From contig NW_023601104.1 in NCBI RefSeq assembly GCF_014898055.3, positions 40,860,210-40,924,209 of the forward strand: DNA of 64,000 nucleotides, read 5' to 3'. Below the pieces are notes generated by a model. It had not been told where the DNA came from. It was given only the letters and a program-made list of their open reading frames with translations, and made no database searches. Below are positions 45,752 to 56,911 of this stretch, one piece after another (position 1 is the stretch's first letter; each line of letters opens with the position of its first letter). Source of the stretch: Talpa occidentalis. Lineage: Eukaryota; Chordata; Mammalia; Eulipotyphla; Talpidae. Both the position numbers and the translations under genes were made by a program.

Positions 45752-46389
45752 GTAAGTGTCACTAGAAACCGTGAAGCCATTTTGAAAAAGTGTTTTTTAT
45801 AAACAGCCAACTCATTTGGGGACTATCCCCTGAGGCGTCAGGCCACCCTTCTCAACACTGAGCTCTGTGGGGGCCTCCCCCGCCTCTTGCTGCCTTGGTC
45901 CACGTTCTCTAGGGACACCATTTCTCACAGACAGAACATCCCGTAAACCAAGTCAGTTTGAGCTATGTGTGAGCACTGTGGTTCTGACTAGAATCTTATC
46001 AGCAGCGAAAATAAGACACCAGAGAATCAGATGCATTGTGACTCCAAACAAATGATCTGTTTCTCTCTTTTGCATTTTTATTTAAAATATCAGGGAAGGT
46101 GAAGCAAGTTCAACTTCTCCAATTTGAAAACCATTTATGAATTATGCTTCCTTATATGCAGAGAGACCTAGATTGACTTTGGATGTTTAGTCATTCGATT
46201 TCATCATCTGTGTCTGGAATCCGTAATGGGCAAGGGAATCAAATGTAATTAAATGAGCAAATAATCTTCAATAGTCGATATTTCTACATTGTTTTATATG
46301 CTGTGCTCTGGACTTTTTATCTAGGGTTTATCTCTAATAGGTTTCCCAGAAGGACAGGGAAGGTTTTTGTTAAGGTTTTTGTGTCTGTG

Positions 46390-46446
46390 TGAATAGCAAC
46401 TATCAGTTGATCTGGGGCTCTGGGACCAAGCTAATTATAAAGCCAG
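46390..46446 (+). CDS. TRAJ33: TRAJ33 joining segment (the MAIT-cell J)
   Basis: Reads NSNYQLIWGSGTKLIIKP; human is DSNYQLIWGAGTKLIIKP. The tyrosine in SNYQL is the residue that canonical MAIT receptors use to contact MR1-bound ligand, and it is kept. RSS: nonamer GGTTTTTGT 46362-46370, spacer that itself contains a second GGTTTTTGT (46374-46382), heptamer GTCTGTG 46383-46389. GTAAGT donor at 46447. Confidence 0.97.
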
Positions 46447-47120
46447 GTAAGTCTCAGAGATGTGACTGTAAGGGAGAGGAGACACGGGTTGAATAATATG
46501 CACAGCATTGCATGCAAATTGTATTTTTAAGAACAATCCAGCCTGCTGGAGACAATGCACTTGACCCTAACGGGGTTTTCTCTCCCAGTGAGAGGCAATG
46601 TCAGCTACCAACATTCTTGTTTGGTCTAGTTGCTTCTAGAATGAATAATGCTTACCTAGCCCTCTAAGAGAAAAGAACTGAATTATTAGGGAATATCTAA
46701 TTCCCTCTGATATGGTTAGAATTCTTTCCTAAGGATAGAACCAGCCTCCTGCCACTGAGGAGTAAATTCAGAGAAAAGAGAAAGGGCCACAGTCAGACCA
46801 GCAAGTGTCCTGTGCCTGCAGCTGTCCCAGCACTCTTGTCTCTGGCTGCTGTCCCATGTAGGGAGCAGAGGCCTGCAAAGCTCCCAGTCACCTGCTGATG
46901 AACCCCCAGGGCTCTGGGCCTTAGCCAAGCCCAACCAGGATATCAACTCAAAGGTGGTGTCAGGGAATATCAGGAGAATATAGAGGCCGAAGGGATCCCT
47001 GGCAAGTCAGTTCTCGTAGCGGTGGGACTGAGTGTTGTTAGCCCAGGAAGACTGAGCCCATCCCCACCCCTCCTGTCATGCTCCTTCCTGAGGGTTACTG
47101 TAAGGCTCTGAAGGGCTGTG

Positions 47121-47186
47121 TGAATTATGGAGGTGCTGCAAACAAGCTCATCTTTGGGACTGGCACTCTGCTTTCTGTCAAGCCAA
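47121..47186 (+). CDS. TRAJ32: TRAJ32 joining segment
   Basis: Reads NYGGAANKLIFGTGTLLSVK then P. RSS: nonamer GGTTACTGT 47093-47101, 12-bp spacer, heptamer GGCTGTG 47114-47120. The donor is GTACGT (47187), unusual within the cluster. A copy of the J 3' end plus donor (gtcaagccaagtatgtg) recurs at 47212-47228. Confidence 0.94.
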
Positions 47187-47228
47187 GTACGTGAGTAGAG
47201 GGTGTTTATGTCAAGCCAAGTATGTGCA

Positions 47229-48681
47229 TAGCAGGACGCAATAGTCACTGTATGGGGAAAAGGAGGAATGAAGGCTGATTTAACTCCCCCATGGTCACCC
47301 CTTCTTGACCCTACAAGGCAGGGTGCCCATTCTCCTGGATGGCACACCGCAGCCAGAGAAAGGGAGATGGTGCTAATAACGTTAAACTACACCATGGGAA
47401 ATAAAAAATAGGCTAGGAAACTATTCTCATCTGAATGCCACAGGTTTTCTGCTCTGGGAATCTTATTTCCTCATCATTGATCAGTTCTGGTCATACCTTT
47501 ACCTGTGCAGACACCACCTCTTTTAGCCTGTCTACAGAACACTGCACCTGGTCCAAGCACTTTCTTCTACTGTCCATGTCTTCTTTACTCTTCCAAAAGA
47601 GACTGCAGAGCTATACTTGGGGAAATCGTTAAGAGTCAGGCAGAACCGGTGCAAGGGGAGGGCAACGAAGAGGCTCAGAATACGTTATGTCAGTGTTACA
47701 AAACCGTGAGCCTTGTAACACTCCGTATACTTCCTGCATTTGCTTCCCCTTTCTCATTCCCTAAAATGTGTCCTTTGGGCATCTTCTGCACCCCAAGAGC
47801 TCCCAAGCTGAGAAGAGAGAAAATGTTTTGAACTCTTTCTCTTCAAATCTGAAGAATCAACTATTCACAGTCAAGTTGAGGCGATCAAGTCTCCTTCTCT
47901 GTCACTCACGCTCCATTTGTACCCAAGACCATATCACCGTCTGGGATGCCCACCCCATCACTCTCCTTTCATACTTAGTGTAGATTAGAGCCCAGCCAAT
48001 GCTCATCCTTGTGATAAAAGTACTCTTGTGTGCTAGCATCCTTGCCTGCAGGATACAACCTTTCTTATAACAGAAAATGTTTGCTTCTTCCATTTTTTTT
48101 CAGACATTATTTCCTTAGGGTTGTGGGAGATGGTGTGTCATCACTCCCTGCCCTTTTCTGTTCCAAACATCATGAGTCCATGGTAGAACTTCTATAGGAA
48201 AAGATAGGGCTGTTTGTCTCTGTCATTCTTCCCTTGTGAAATATTTTCTTAGACCACATTGTCGCTATTACAAAGTGAGAAAGCTTTGAAATAACATCAC
48301 CGGGGAAGAAGGGACAGGACCGTGGGGTTTGGGGGAGTGTGGATGTGCATTCAGGTGGCAATAGGGCTGAAAAACATCCCTGAGGATCTAAGAATGCACC
48401 ATCCCTTCAGACCTGTGAGCGAGCCCACACAGGAGAGCAAGAGTTGTTCACAAGTTATTTGATTGTTTTGATGGATTTAAGCCTAGAAATGCAAAAAGGT
48501 TGTTTGTTTGTTTTTTCAAACATGTAACTCTGGGCTTTTAAAAAAAATGGTTTGCATTATTTAGCAGAATCTGTTTTTCTCTTCATATCATAAAAGGCCA
48601 ATTTCCAGAGACACAGGAAAAAAAAATCCAAGTCCAATCTCCCTCACCCTCGTGCCATGTGTTTAGTGAGACTTTACTTGG
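47229..48681. other. Gap between TRAJ32 and TRAJ31
   Basis: About 1.4 kb with no recognised gene or J-like sequence. Confidence 0.4.
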
Positions 48682-48709
48682 GGTTTCAGTAAAGGCAGGA
48701 AATGCTGTG

Positions 48710-48766
48710 GGAATAACAATAACAGATACTTCTTTGGAACTGGAACCCAGCTGGTGGTTAGGCCCG
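48710..48766 (+). CDS. TRAJ31: TRAJ31 joining segment
   Basis: Reads NNNNRYFFGTGTQLVVRP. RSS: nonamer GGTTTCAGT 48682-48690, 12-bp spacer, heptamer TGCTGTG 48703-48709. GTAAGT donor at 48767. Confidence 0.95.
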
Positions 48767-50470
48767 GTAAGTGTCCATGATCCATTTATAGTTGACCAAA
48801 CCAGTAAATTCTATGAAGTTAGTAGGGACTTTAATATGCAAACAAATTACCTTTTGAAAATTGACTTTTGCAAATGCATGAAACATTCTAGATGGTTGAG
48901 AAAGAATAGAGCGATCATGATAAATGGATGCAAAGTGAGGCCATCCCAATGTGCCTTTTGTATGGAAGCTCAGCTTTTCTTCTTCCAGAGAGACATCAGG
49001 GCCCTGAGTTATTTACAGCCACAGTATCCCTTAAACTATATTCTGTATGATTTGTGTGTTTACTGTGATTTTGCCCACAGAACTTGTCTTCAGTTCTGTT
49101 AAAAATGAGAATCTATCTCATTTTAAATGCTGCTAATATGTATAAGTCTCCTTCTTTGTCTCTCATGCCTGCATAGTGTTTATTCTAAAATATCTAATAG
49201 AAAACCCGAACATTATCCCATTTTGACAAATGTCCACCTCTAGTCCCATACATGTCAAATTTCGCTAAAATCTCAGATTTACTATTCAAATGCAAAGGAG
49301 GAGAAAACAATTTAGTGATGAATTAACAACCCCAGATGGCTTTATAAACACCTGAAAGAAAGTTCAGTGTGAAATGAAATGGCAGCATGATGACAAGGTT
49401 TTTGTTTAATGACCGGTTCCTCGTGGGGATTAAAAACTTTTTAAACATATTTCATTGGAAGGGAGGGAAATATGGAATTCGGGGTTCCTGAGAGTGTACC
49501 TCAGGCTTCAGTTCCTCCACAGTGACATTTTGGGGACAACCGGGTCCACCCAAAGGTCTGTCAAAAAATAATAGTAAGAGGATGGTGAGTCGAGTTGACT
49601 GATTGGCTTATTAAACCCTGTAGTGGATTATAAGGGATACCAAAGAATGACCAAGGATCCACAAAACAGAATTGTCCATTTTTTAATAGTTTAGCAGTGG
49701 GAAATGCTCAGAGACAAGAAAATAAGTGGAATGACCCCATAAGTTCTCTTTAGTTCTAATAAACATGACTGCAATCACGAGCATTTGGGGAAACAAGTCG
49801 GCAGTGTGGAGGAGTGTGTGGGGCTTCGTCATCTAGGACAAAGGTAGGAAAAGTTTGCATCTCTGGTGGTGAGATCCCACATCTGTGGACTGTGGAAGGA
49901 GAACATATCCCTTTGGGCCAAAATGAATGCGCTCACTCCCCCAGGTAGGGCAGGGCTATGAAAATTCAGCAAATGTGTGCGTGGCCTAAGGGGAGATGAA
50001 AACCCTCTTGAGGGTTTGGAGCTCGGCAACTCTAGAACTGAGGGTGAGTGAGGGCTCCATGTGCAGTTGTGTCTCAGGTGGAAATTCAGATGCGTGTCTG
50101 ACATGGGTCCTTCCTTTCCCCTTCTTTCTTCTTATTCTGAAGAGTGAATTTCTAGTTTGGTGCTGTCTGCCCAACCATTTTTTTGCCTGTAGTAACAGGA
50201 TTGTGTTTGATATCAAAGGAGTTTGTTAAATTGTTGCTTTTATAATTCACTTTCGGTGTCAAATGAGGTCATCCAATTTCCTTTCTGCGCATTTGCAATA
50301 AGCAGCATAAAAATCAAACAAAAACAACCAGGAGACTCGGAGAAAGATGGCTGAGCAGATAACGAGACCTGTTTATTATAGTGGAGGAGGCAGTGTGGAA
50401 AATTTGTTAAGTCCCGTGAAGGTGAAATATCTATCATGGGATGCGTGGCTTTCCCGAAAAGGGTCCTCAG
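48767..50470. other. Gap between TRAJ31 and TRAJ30 with orphan RSS-like sites
   Basis: No intact J. A perfect nonamer GGTTTTTGT (49397-49405) is followed by 12 bases and TCCTCGT. A separate CACAGTG (49518-49524) precedes a frame reading HFGDNRVHPK, with GTAAGA 49 bases after the heptamer (49573). A J38-like scrap 'catttggggaaacaagtc' occurs near 49782. All are degraded or chance. Confidence 0.4.
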
Positions 50471-50498
50471 AGTTTTTGTTATGGTCCCCGTCACAGTG

Positions 50499-50557
50499 TG
50501 CACAAAATACTTACAGAATCACCTTTGGAAAAGGGACTCAACTTCAAGTTCTCCCCA
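50499..50557 (+). CDS. TRAJ30: TRAJ30 joining segment
   Basis: Reads AQNTYRITFGKGTQLQVLP. RSS: nonamer AGTTTTTGT 50471-50479, 12-bp spacer, heptamer CACAGTG 50492-50498. GTAAGT donor at 50558. The upstream 18 bases through the start of the spacer are identical to those of TRAJ29. Confidence 0.94.
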
Positions 50558-51580
50558 GTAAGTGCCACTCATGTGAACTTGTGCCGTTGCCATCCATTGA
50601 ATGGTTTTGGTGTTGGGAGGGAAAAGTTTCTTAGACTCCAGGACAGTGGGGTAGCCTCTAGGTCCTCAGCCCTTCCATAGCTTGGCCAAATACCAGTTCT
50701 TCCTCTGTAGAGCTGACAGAATTGCTAGCAGCCTTCTGCTATTTCAGTATCAATTATCTTTCCCTCTGTTTATATATTATGAAAAGCAAAAAATCGTGAC
50801 ACTTTGTCCAGAGTCCATTTTCAAGCCCTGTCTGCCTCCACCCCCACCCTCCCACCCGGCTTGGTCCCACACACTTAGCTTAGACACACATGGTGTTAAA
50901 ACCAGTGTTAAAACCAGTGTGAGTTCTGGCTCCAATCAAACCGGTTTTTGTAACAAACCCAGTCTTCCACGCTTCATAACAGACCTGCTTTTCTCTGGCC
51001 TCTGCTAAGATTCCGGGCTCTGATGTGCCACGCCTTCTCATTTCCCTTGTTTCAGGGATGGGCAGGAGATAACTTTTTTAAGAACTACTTTAATGCCAAC
51101 AAATATGGTACATTGGCCAAGAGCAACATCTGGTGTTGATCCTTCTCACTCTACGCCATTTTCCAAATCCTTTTCTTCATTTAGGAAGTAGAGCCACTCC
51201 TTTTTATTTCCAGCACAACAAAGAGTTGACGATGAGACCAGGCCAGAGATGGGGGTTTCCTTTGGAATATTTTTCACAGGCTAACAATAAGTTAGAAGTT
51301 TCCAGGCAACTCAGAAACATTCTTGGACCATAATTCCGTGTGTTGTGCTTGTTATCTCAAAGGAGTTGCAATGCTCTTATCAGCAGACAGTGAAAGCCAG
51401 AGGCATCTGAATTGTACCACACTTTGTAGAGGATCATGGAGGAGACAAAGATGTGCTCAGGGCAAATGTGGGAGAGATTTCTAGATGATTCTACCAGGAG
51501 AGGAGATTATCAAGAGGAAACATGCAAGGAAACACTAGGGCCAGGCATTCAGAGTTTTTGTTATGGAGGCAGTTACTGTG

Positions 51581-51640
51581 GGGACACAGGAGGCAGGCAG
51601 CTCATCTTTGGAAAGGGCACACACCTTTCTGTGACTGCAA
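51581..51640 (+). CDS. TRAJ29: TRAJ29 joining segment
   Basis: Reads DTGGRQLIFGKGTHLSVTA. RSS: nonamer AGTTTTTGT 51553-51561, 12-bp spacer, heptamer TACTGTG 51574-51580. GTAAGT donor at 51641. Terminal A instead of P as in human TRAJ29. Confidence 0.94.
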
Positions 51641-52519
51641 GTAAGTGTACCTGCCCATCGCTAATTGTCATCAGCCATCGCTTTGTCCCTTAAATGATTT
51701 TTCAGTGTATCTGGGAATGCTCTGGCCTCTAAGAAAAGTCTGTTGGGAGCTGGAAGGTTAATGTGAGCAGGAAGATGAACAGGTTACTCTGGCATAATCC
51801 AAGCCAACTGGACAACCATGGGCAAGCACAGGTACCTCCCCCAGCCACAGCCCCTCCAGCTTGCTGTGACCACACATCCTAGCCCAGTTCCTTCTTCTGA
51901 TCTCAGCAGACCAAAACCCCAGAATAGAAAACCTGGGGCCTCTTATCCTTGAGTCATAGGAAGATTTGTCTGAGATCTAAGACACTGTGGATTTTTATTT
52001 AATGATGTGTTTGTTTTAATTCATCTAAGTAATACATTAAAATTTTTCATTGGAAAAGCAATTCAAATTATAAAGCCAACATTCACCTTAACCTCCTTCC
52101 TTCAATATCAGTTTCCTCCCCAGAGGTGATCATTGGGACTGGTTAGCTATGTTGTGATGAGTTTCATGTTGACATGAAATCTCTTTGTAGAGAGAATCTT
52201 GAGCCATCAAGAACTCAGATACAGTTTGCAGGATTTCAATTAGATATAAGGAACTGTTGCTTCAGTGCAAGGGCTGCGTTTTGGTCAGGGAAATCCTTGC
52301 CTAATGACAGGCAGATGGACTAGATGTCCTCTGAAACCCAGCCAGGTCACTGTGGGACTCAGAGGTGTGCTCCACTCCAGGGCAAGCCTCTGAAACAGCC
52401 TCCTCTTTGGCTTTTCATCCAGTTCTTGCTGCAGTTTGTGCTTTTGTCAGCACTGCTCCTGTGAGTAGCTTGATTTTCTCAGCATCTACAAGGTTTTTGC
52501 AAAGAAAGGGAAGTCTGTG

Positions 52520-52585
52520 TGTTCTCTGGGGTTGGGAGTTACCAACTCAATTTCGGGAAGGGCACCAAACTCTCGGTCACACCAA
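52520..52585 (+). CDS. TRAJ28: TRAJ28 joining segment
   Basis: Reads FSGVGSYQLNFGKGTKLSVT then P; human is YSGAGSYQLTFGKG. RSS: nonamer GGTTTTTGC 52492-52500, 12-bp spacer, heptamer GTCTGTG 52513-52519. GTAAGT donor at 52586. Confidence 0.96.
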
Positions 52586-53157
52586 GTAAGTTCTTCTTTC
52601 TGGCTAATTATTCTTCCCAAGAAGCCTGTCTTCCATCTCGCAGAAGCTGTCAAAACACAGGTGGTGTTTTCTTTGCTTGGTTTGTGTTGGGTGGTTCGTG
52701 ATACCAGTTGGAAAACAAGGTTATTAATGCACCTATTCCCTGGGGCATCATACTTGACTTTTAATATCCACGTAGTCTCTCCCTGAGAAAATATGCGCTC
52801 TTCTATGAGGAGGAATGTCCAGGGAAAGTAGGCAGGAATTAGATGAAAATAGACAAAGGCCTGCAGGAATAACAAACAAAATGGGATCCCAGGAGATGGA
52901 GCCGTAGCCACTTTGAGTGAATTTCCCAGGAGGTGCTTCTGCCAAGGCCCATTCTTTCAAGGAAAATTATGGCAAATGGAATAGGACTGGGAAGTTGCTA
53001 GTTATTAGTATTCATTGCACGTTCTAACCTAATTACAAGGAGATTGTTTTGGCCATCGCAGTCATTTCAGGTTTTGTTTTCCTGCTTGCCTCCTCCACCT
53101 CCACCTGCCTTCCTAGAGGCCCCAGTCAAGGTTATTGCAATAGCACTGAACACTGTG

Positions 53158-53216
53158 TAACACCAATACAGGGAAGTTCACCTTTGGGGACGGGACCACG
53201 CTCACTGTGAAGCCAA
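53158..53216 (+). CDS. TRAJ27: TRAJ27 joining segment
   Basis: Reads NTNTGKFTFGDGTTLTVKP; human is NTNAGKSTFGDGTTLTVKP. RSS: nonamer GGTTATTGC 53130-53138, 12-bp spacer, heptamer CACTGTG 53151-53157. GTAAGT donor at 53217. Confidence 0.97.
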
Positions 53217-53859
53217 GTAAGTCACGCTCTTCTTTGGCTGGGCCTTTAGGGGCAATCAATCAAATCATTAGTTTGAAAAATACTTTAATCCTGTGCATCT
53301 GCTTGGGCTTTTTATTAATGTTCTTTCCCCAGGCCAAAGAGAGTTGGTTCTTTTCTCTGCTTTAAAATGAGATGTGTGTGCTCACACACTTGTGCGTGTG
53401 CTCGCTCCTGCTCTTGCTCATGGTGAGGGGCTCTCTGGAGCATATTTTTCAAGGAAATAGAGAGACAAGTTGTAACTGAGCCAAAGAGAATGTCAGGAAG
53501 ACCCTCCAGAGGGGACTCTGTACCCAATATCCTCGTTAGGCTTCCCTCCAGGCTACCTGCCCGGATGGGATACACTTTGGTTCTGTCTGATGGTATAGCG
53601 CAGGAAATTCCTCAGCTTCTCTCTGTAATCAATTCCAAAATTTAACAACCCCTCTTCCAGAAAGTACTTTCTTATGTATAGCTTTGACGTCCCACCCTGA
53701 CTTCTGCTGCAATTTAAATCTCTGAAAAGAACCACTAGGACTTTGGAATCTAGCTTAAGAACAAAATTTCTGCCCTGGAATGAGACTCAGGGTCTAGTAC
53801 CCCTGTAGCACCCAGGAGATGACCTGTGCCCCCTCTGGCTGTTTGAGCCCAAATGATTA

Positions 53860-54118
53860 CAGATTAGGCTTTGGGGACAGGGAACTTGAAATTCAAGTCC
53901 TGGCTCCACCACTTTTAGCTGTGTGATGTTGGGCAAATTACTTAACCTCTCTGGACCCTCAACCTCCCCATCCATAAAATGATTAAAAAAAAAAACCTAC
54001 CTACTTTGTTCAGTTATTATAAGGAGCCAATGAAATAATATAGCTAAAGTATTTAGCATACTGGCCAAAACATTGAAAGAACTCATTAAACCCTAGCTAT
54101 TAATAATAATGATAAACA
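53860..54118 (+). repeat. MIR element (sense)
   Basis: Recognised by 'caagtcctggctccaccact', 'gctgtgtgatgttgggcaaa' and 'ttacttaacctctctggacc'. The tail continues to about 54118. It occupies part of the 2-kb gap between TRAJ27 and TRAJ26. Confidence 0.8.
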
Positions 54119-54369
54119 TCATCTCCCACACAGAGTGGAGCTTTTTTCTGTCTCGCCCCTCAGGCTCTTCTGTCAAGGCTCTGTCATGCATCAGGAGAAG
54201 AGCTGGCGTCGGGGGGAGGGTGGAGAATGTCAGGCTGTTCTATGAAATTCTTCACCTGGGATTTGAAAGTGTCTAAGTGAAATAGAAAGAATCCTGGCTA
54301 ATTTAAATACAAAATCATCCAAGTGTCAGAGGGAGGAGGGAGGTGTCTGCGTGGCTGGAGCTCCTGAGG

Positions 54370-54425
54370 CTACACACACACCTTTGGAGCTGGACACAGC
54401 TCAGGGCGCTGCGGGAGGAGAGCAT
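54370..54425 (+). pseudogene. Possible J-like relic between TRAJ27 and TRAJ26
   Basis: A frame reads YTHTFGAGHSSGRCG with FGAG at 54383-54394. At the correct distance upstream lie GGTGTCTGC (54342-54350), 12 bases, and CCTGAGG (54363-54369). The heptamer is not usable and no clear donor follows. Relic or chance. Confidence 0.3.
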
Positions 54426-55256
54426 GTGCGACCCCTCCCCGGAGGACCCCAGCCTGACTCCCCCAAAGCGCCCTTCCGCTGATGGCTCCCCCGTGGAGGG
54501 GCAGGGACAGAGAGGGGATGGACGCTTCACAGGGAAGGGCAACTTGTCCGGAAATTGTCCTTCTACTCTCCTCGGTAGTGACGGTGCCCAAAATAGCCCC
54601 TAAAGGAAACTCTCGGGCCCAGCGACAGAGGGTGTGTGGAGTCTATGGAGGCGCATGGGGCAGTTGCTGTTGAAGGAAAGAAGTGGAGAACGAGGTGGGA
54701 ATTGAGTCCCAGGTCTGAATCTGGGAAAAGACGCATTTACCACGAGCTGCAGGGCCGTGTTCTCAGCGCCGCCAAGACTCAGACTGCAGGACAGGCTAAT
54801 ACTGCAGGAAGAAGGGAGTTAGGTTAGTGGTAAAAACCTTCCTAATAGGTTTTTGAACAGTGAAAATGAGCTGTCAGGAGTAGTTGCCAGAGCACTTTCT
54901 CTAGAGGGTTTTTGAAAGGAGATAGACACCCTCCTATCAGAGGTGATTGAAGTGCAGCCTGCCTGGAGGCAGGAGGAGAAAGAGAGCACCTCTAAGCCTC
55001 TTGCCAGCCCCCGGAGCCTCTCTCTGTGAAAATCTCCGGCTCATTAATGCAGAGCTGCCTCCTTCGGGAAAAGGGGGTTCCTGGGTTAAGTTTTGGAACC
55101 TTTGCTTGGTGTGTCCCAAACTCCCTTTGTTCTCAGGACTGGGCAGGACAAACAGGCTGGCTTTTTCATCCTAAAGCCAAAGACACAGGTTCTGGGTCCT
55201 GGGTCGTCTGTCACGTAGAGATGGGTAGGGTTTGGGAGCCAGGGGGAGCTCTTGGG
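54426..55256. other. Remainder of the TRAJ27-TRAJ26 gap
   Basis: Contains two GGTTTTTGA nonamer-like words, at 54848-54856 and 54907-54915, with no J following. No gene recognised. Confidence 0.4.
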
Positions 55257-55284
55257 GGTTTTTGCAAAGCCCAGCATTACTGTG

Positions 55285-55344
55285 GGAATAACTATGGCCA
55301 GAATTTGATCTTCGGTCCTGGGACCAGATTGTCAGTGCAGCCCT
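55285..55344 (+). CDS. TRAJ26: TRAJ26 joining segment
   Basis: Reads NNYGQNLIFGPGTRLSVQP; human is DNYGQNFVFGPGTRLSVLP. RSS: nonamer GGTTTTTGC 55257-55265, 12-bp spacer, heptamer TACTGTG 55278-55284. GTAAGT donor at 55345. Confidence 0.96.
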
Positions 55345-55635
55345 GTAAGTACAGTCAGGTGGGAGAGCAAATGGGCCCAGTGCTCAGCGTGGGAGTGACC
55401 GAGAGGGCCTGAGTCCCAGGTCCGCTCTGACCTCAGGAGCGGAGTTGAAAAGGGAGATAGAAAGGGAGTGATGGACACAAGTGAAGGACAGTGAGAAGTG
55501 TCCTTGCTCACTAGGGAGGAAAACACTGGTCTGAGTGAATAAGCCGGAGGAAATTCACTGGAGGTTTCCTCCTCAGGAGGGCTTGGGCGGAGGGAGCTGA
55601 GGTGGCAGGTTTTTGATGCTGATATAATCACTGTG

Positions 55636-55695
55636 TGCAAGGACAAGGCTTCTCCTTTATCTTTGGGAAGGGGACAAAGCTGCTTGTCAAGCCAA
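55636..55695 (+). CDS. TRAJ25: TRAJ25 joining segment
   Basis: Reads QGQGFSFIFGKGTKLLVKP; human is EGQGFSFIFGKGTRLLVKP. RSS: nonamer GGTTTTTGA 55608-55616, 12-bp spacer, heptamer CACTGTG 55629-55635. GTAAGT donor at 55696. It is only 291 bases after TRAJ26, the closest clear pair here. Confidence 0.97.
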
Positions 55696-56408
55696 GTAAG
55701 TGGTCTATAATTTGAATTGTGCACTGAATACAATTATTTCCATGAGAAATTCCTGTTCTCTTTTCCACCGGGAACTCCCTGGGTCAGAAGGATATGAGAC
55801 GGGCTGAGCAGACCTAGGCCCAGTACCTCGTCATCTTCCTCATCCTTAAAGGAGCCCTCAGATGAGTGGAGGGGTAGAAACCCACAGGAGCCATCCAAAG
55901 CCCAGCCTTAGGCTCTGTCCTCTCTTTCTCTCTCTCAAACTTCCAATAAGTAAAACCAGCAGATGGCAAGTCTTCCTCGGGATGGCAGGAGGTGGCGATA
56001 GAATCACCCCATTTCACAGACTTAGAAACAGAGGCCTGTGGAGGCCATTGACTAATGTCACTCCAGCAGGAACTCAGGGACCCGGAGAGTGTCTCCTGCA
56101 GTGCCCAGGGCTAAGTTTGGCATTAGGGAAACTCCTCAACATGGTAGGTTTTCACCATACAAGGTCTCTAGCTGGGTCGGTTTTCTGAACCCTGAGGTGC
56201 CACTCTGCCCAGGAAGCCAGCTCTTGGCTCACATCATCCTTGGCGTCATGAAAGGAGAAAAATTAGAAGAGAAAGGGGGGAAGGCTTATATCTCATATCA
56301 TGCAGTTACCTCATTTTGTAGCAAGATTGTTTCCCCCTGAGCAGTTTGTCTTCATTTAGCAGCTGTCTTCTCTGGGGAAGCCATTTTGTAGAGGTGTTTG
56401 TCACAGTG

Positions 56409-56471
56409 TGACAAGTGACAACTGGGGGAGATTGAATTTTGGAGCAGGGACCCAGGTTGTGGTCACCCCAG
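56409..56471 (+). CDS. TRAJ24: TRAJ24 joining segment
   Basis: Reads TSDNWGRLNFGAGTQVVVTP; human is TTDSWGKFEFGAGTQVVVTP. RSS: nonamer CCATTTTGT 56381-56389, which is weak, 12-bp spacer, heptamer CACAGTG 56402-56408. Donor GTAAGC at 56472. Confidence 0.95.
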
Positions 56472-56848
56472 GTAAGCCTCCTTCCCTGGACCCTCACCCA
56501 CCCTTCATTTCAAACCCGTGTGCCAAGGATTGCTAGCTGAGACCATGAGAAATACATTTGAAAGGAAGCCATTTCCCTGAACAGCAATACCCAGAGCCAT
56601 TAAGCAAAAATGAGAGATCAGTTTGATGTTAAATAGAAACATTTTTGGATAAATAGGAATTCTCATTATTCTCTATCAGTCCCCTGTGTAAGTACCTTAT
56701 TCCCCTTATAAGGAAAAAAGTTACAATAAGAAGTATAGCCATGATTCATGCTGTGGTGTGGGAGAGATCTGCTGTGGATTTGGGGGGGAGGATTAGAAAT
56801 GTGTGCAGCAAGATTGGATGTGTTTTTGACAGGATATGTAACACAGTG

Positions 56849-56911
56849 TGAATTATAACCAGGGAGGAAAGCTTATCTTCGGACGGGGAACTGAGTTATC
56901 TGTGAAGCCCA
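56849..56911 (+). CDS. TRAJ23: TRAJ23 joining segment
   Basis: Reads NYNQGGKLIFGRGTELSVKP; human differs at two positions (IYNQ..., FGQG). RSS: nonamer TGTTTTTGA 56821-56829, 12-bp spacer, heptamer CACAGTG 56842-56848. GTAAGT donor at 56912. Confidence 0.97.

Noticed and set aside
48659..49102. 147-codon open frame
   Set aside because: It merely runs out of frame across TRAJ31 and its intron; the J frame is different.
49775..49810. TRAJ38-like scrap 'catttggggaaacaagtc'
   Set aside because: Too short, no RSS and no open J frame; left as a remark in the gap entry.
50600..50640. FGVG frame 45 bases after TRAJ30
   Set aside because: No nonamer or heptamer at the correct position; too close to TRAJ30.
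53866..53895. Frame reading LWGQGT, like an immunoglobulin heavy J
   Set aside because: It lies at the start of a MIR element and is followed by a stop; no RSS.
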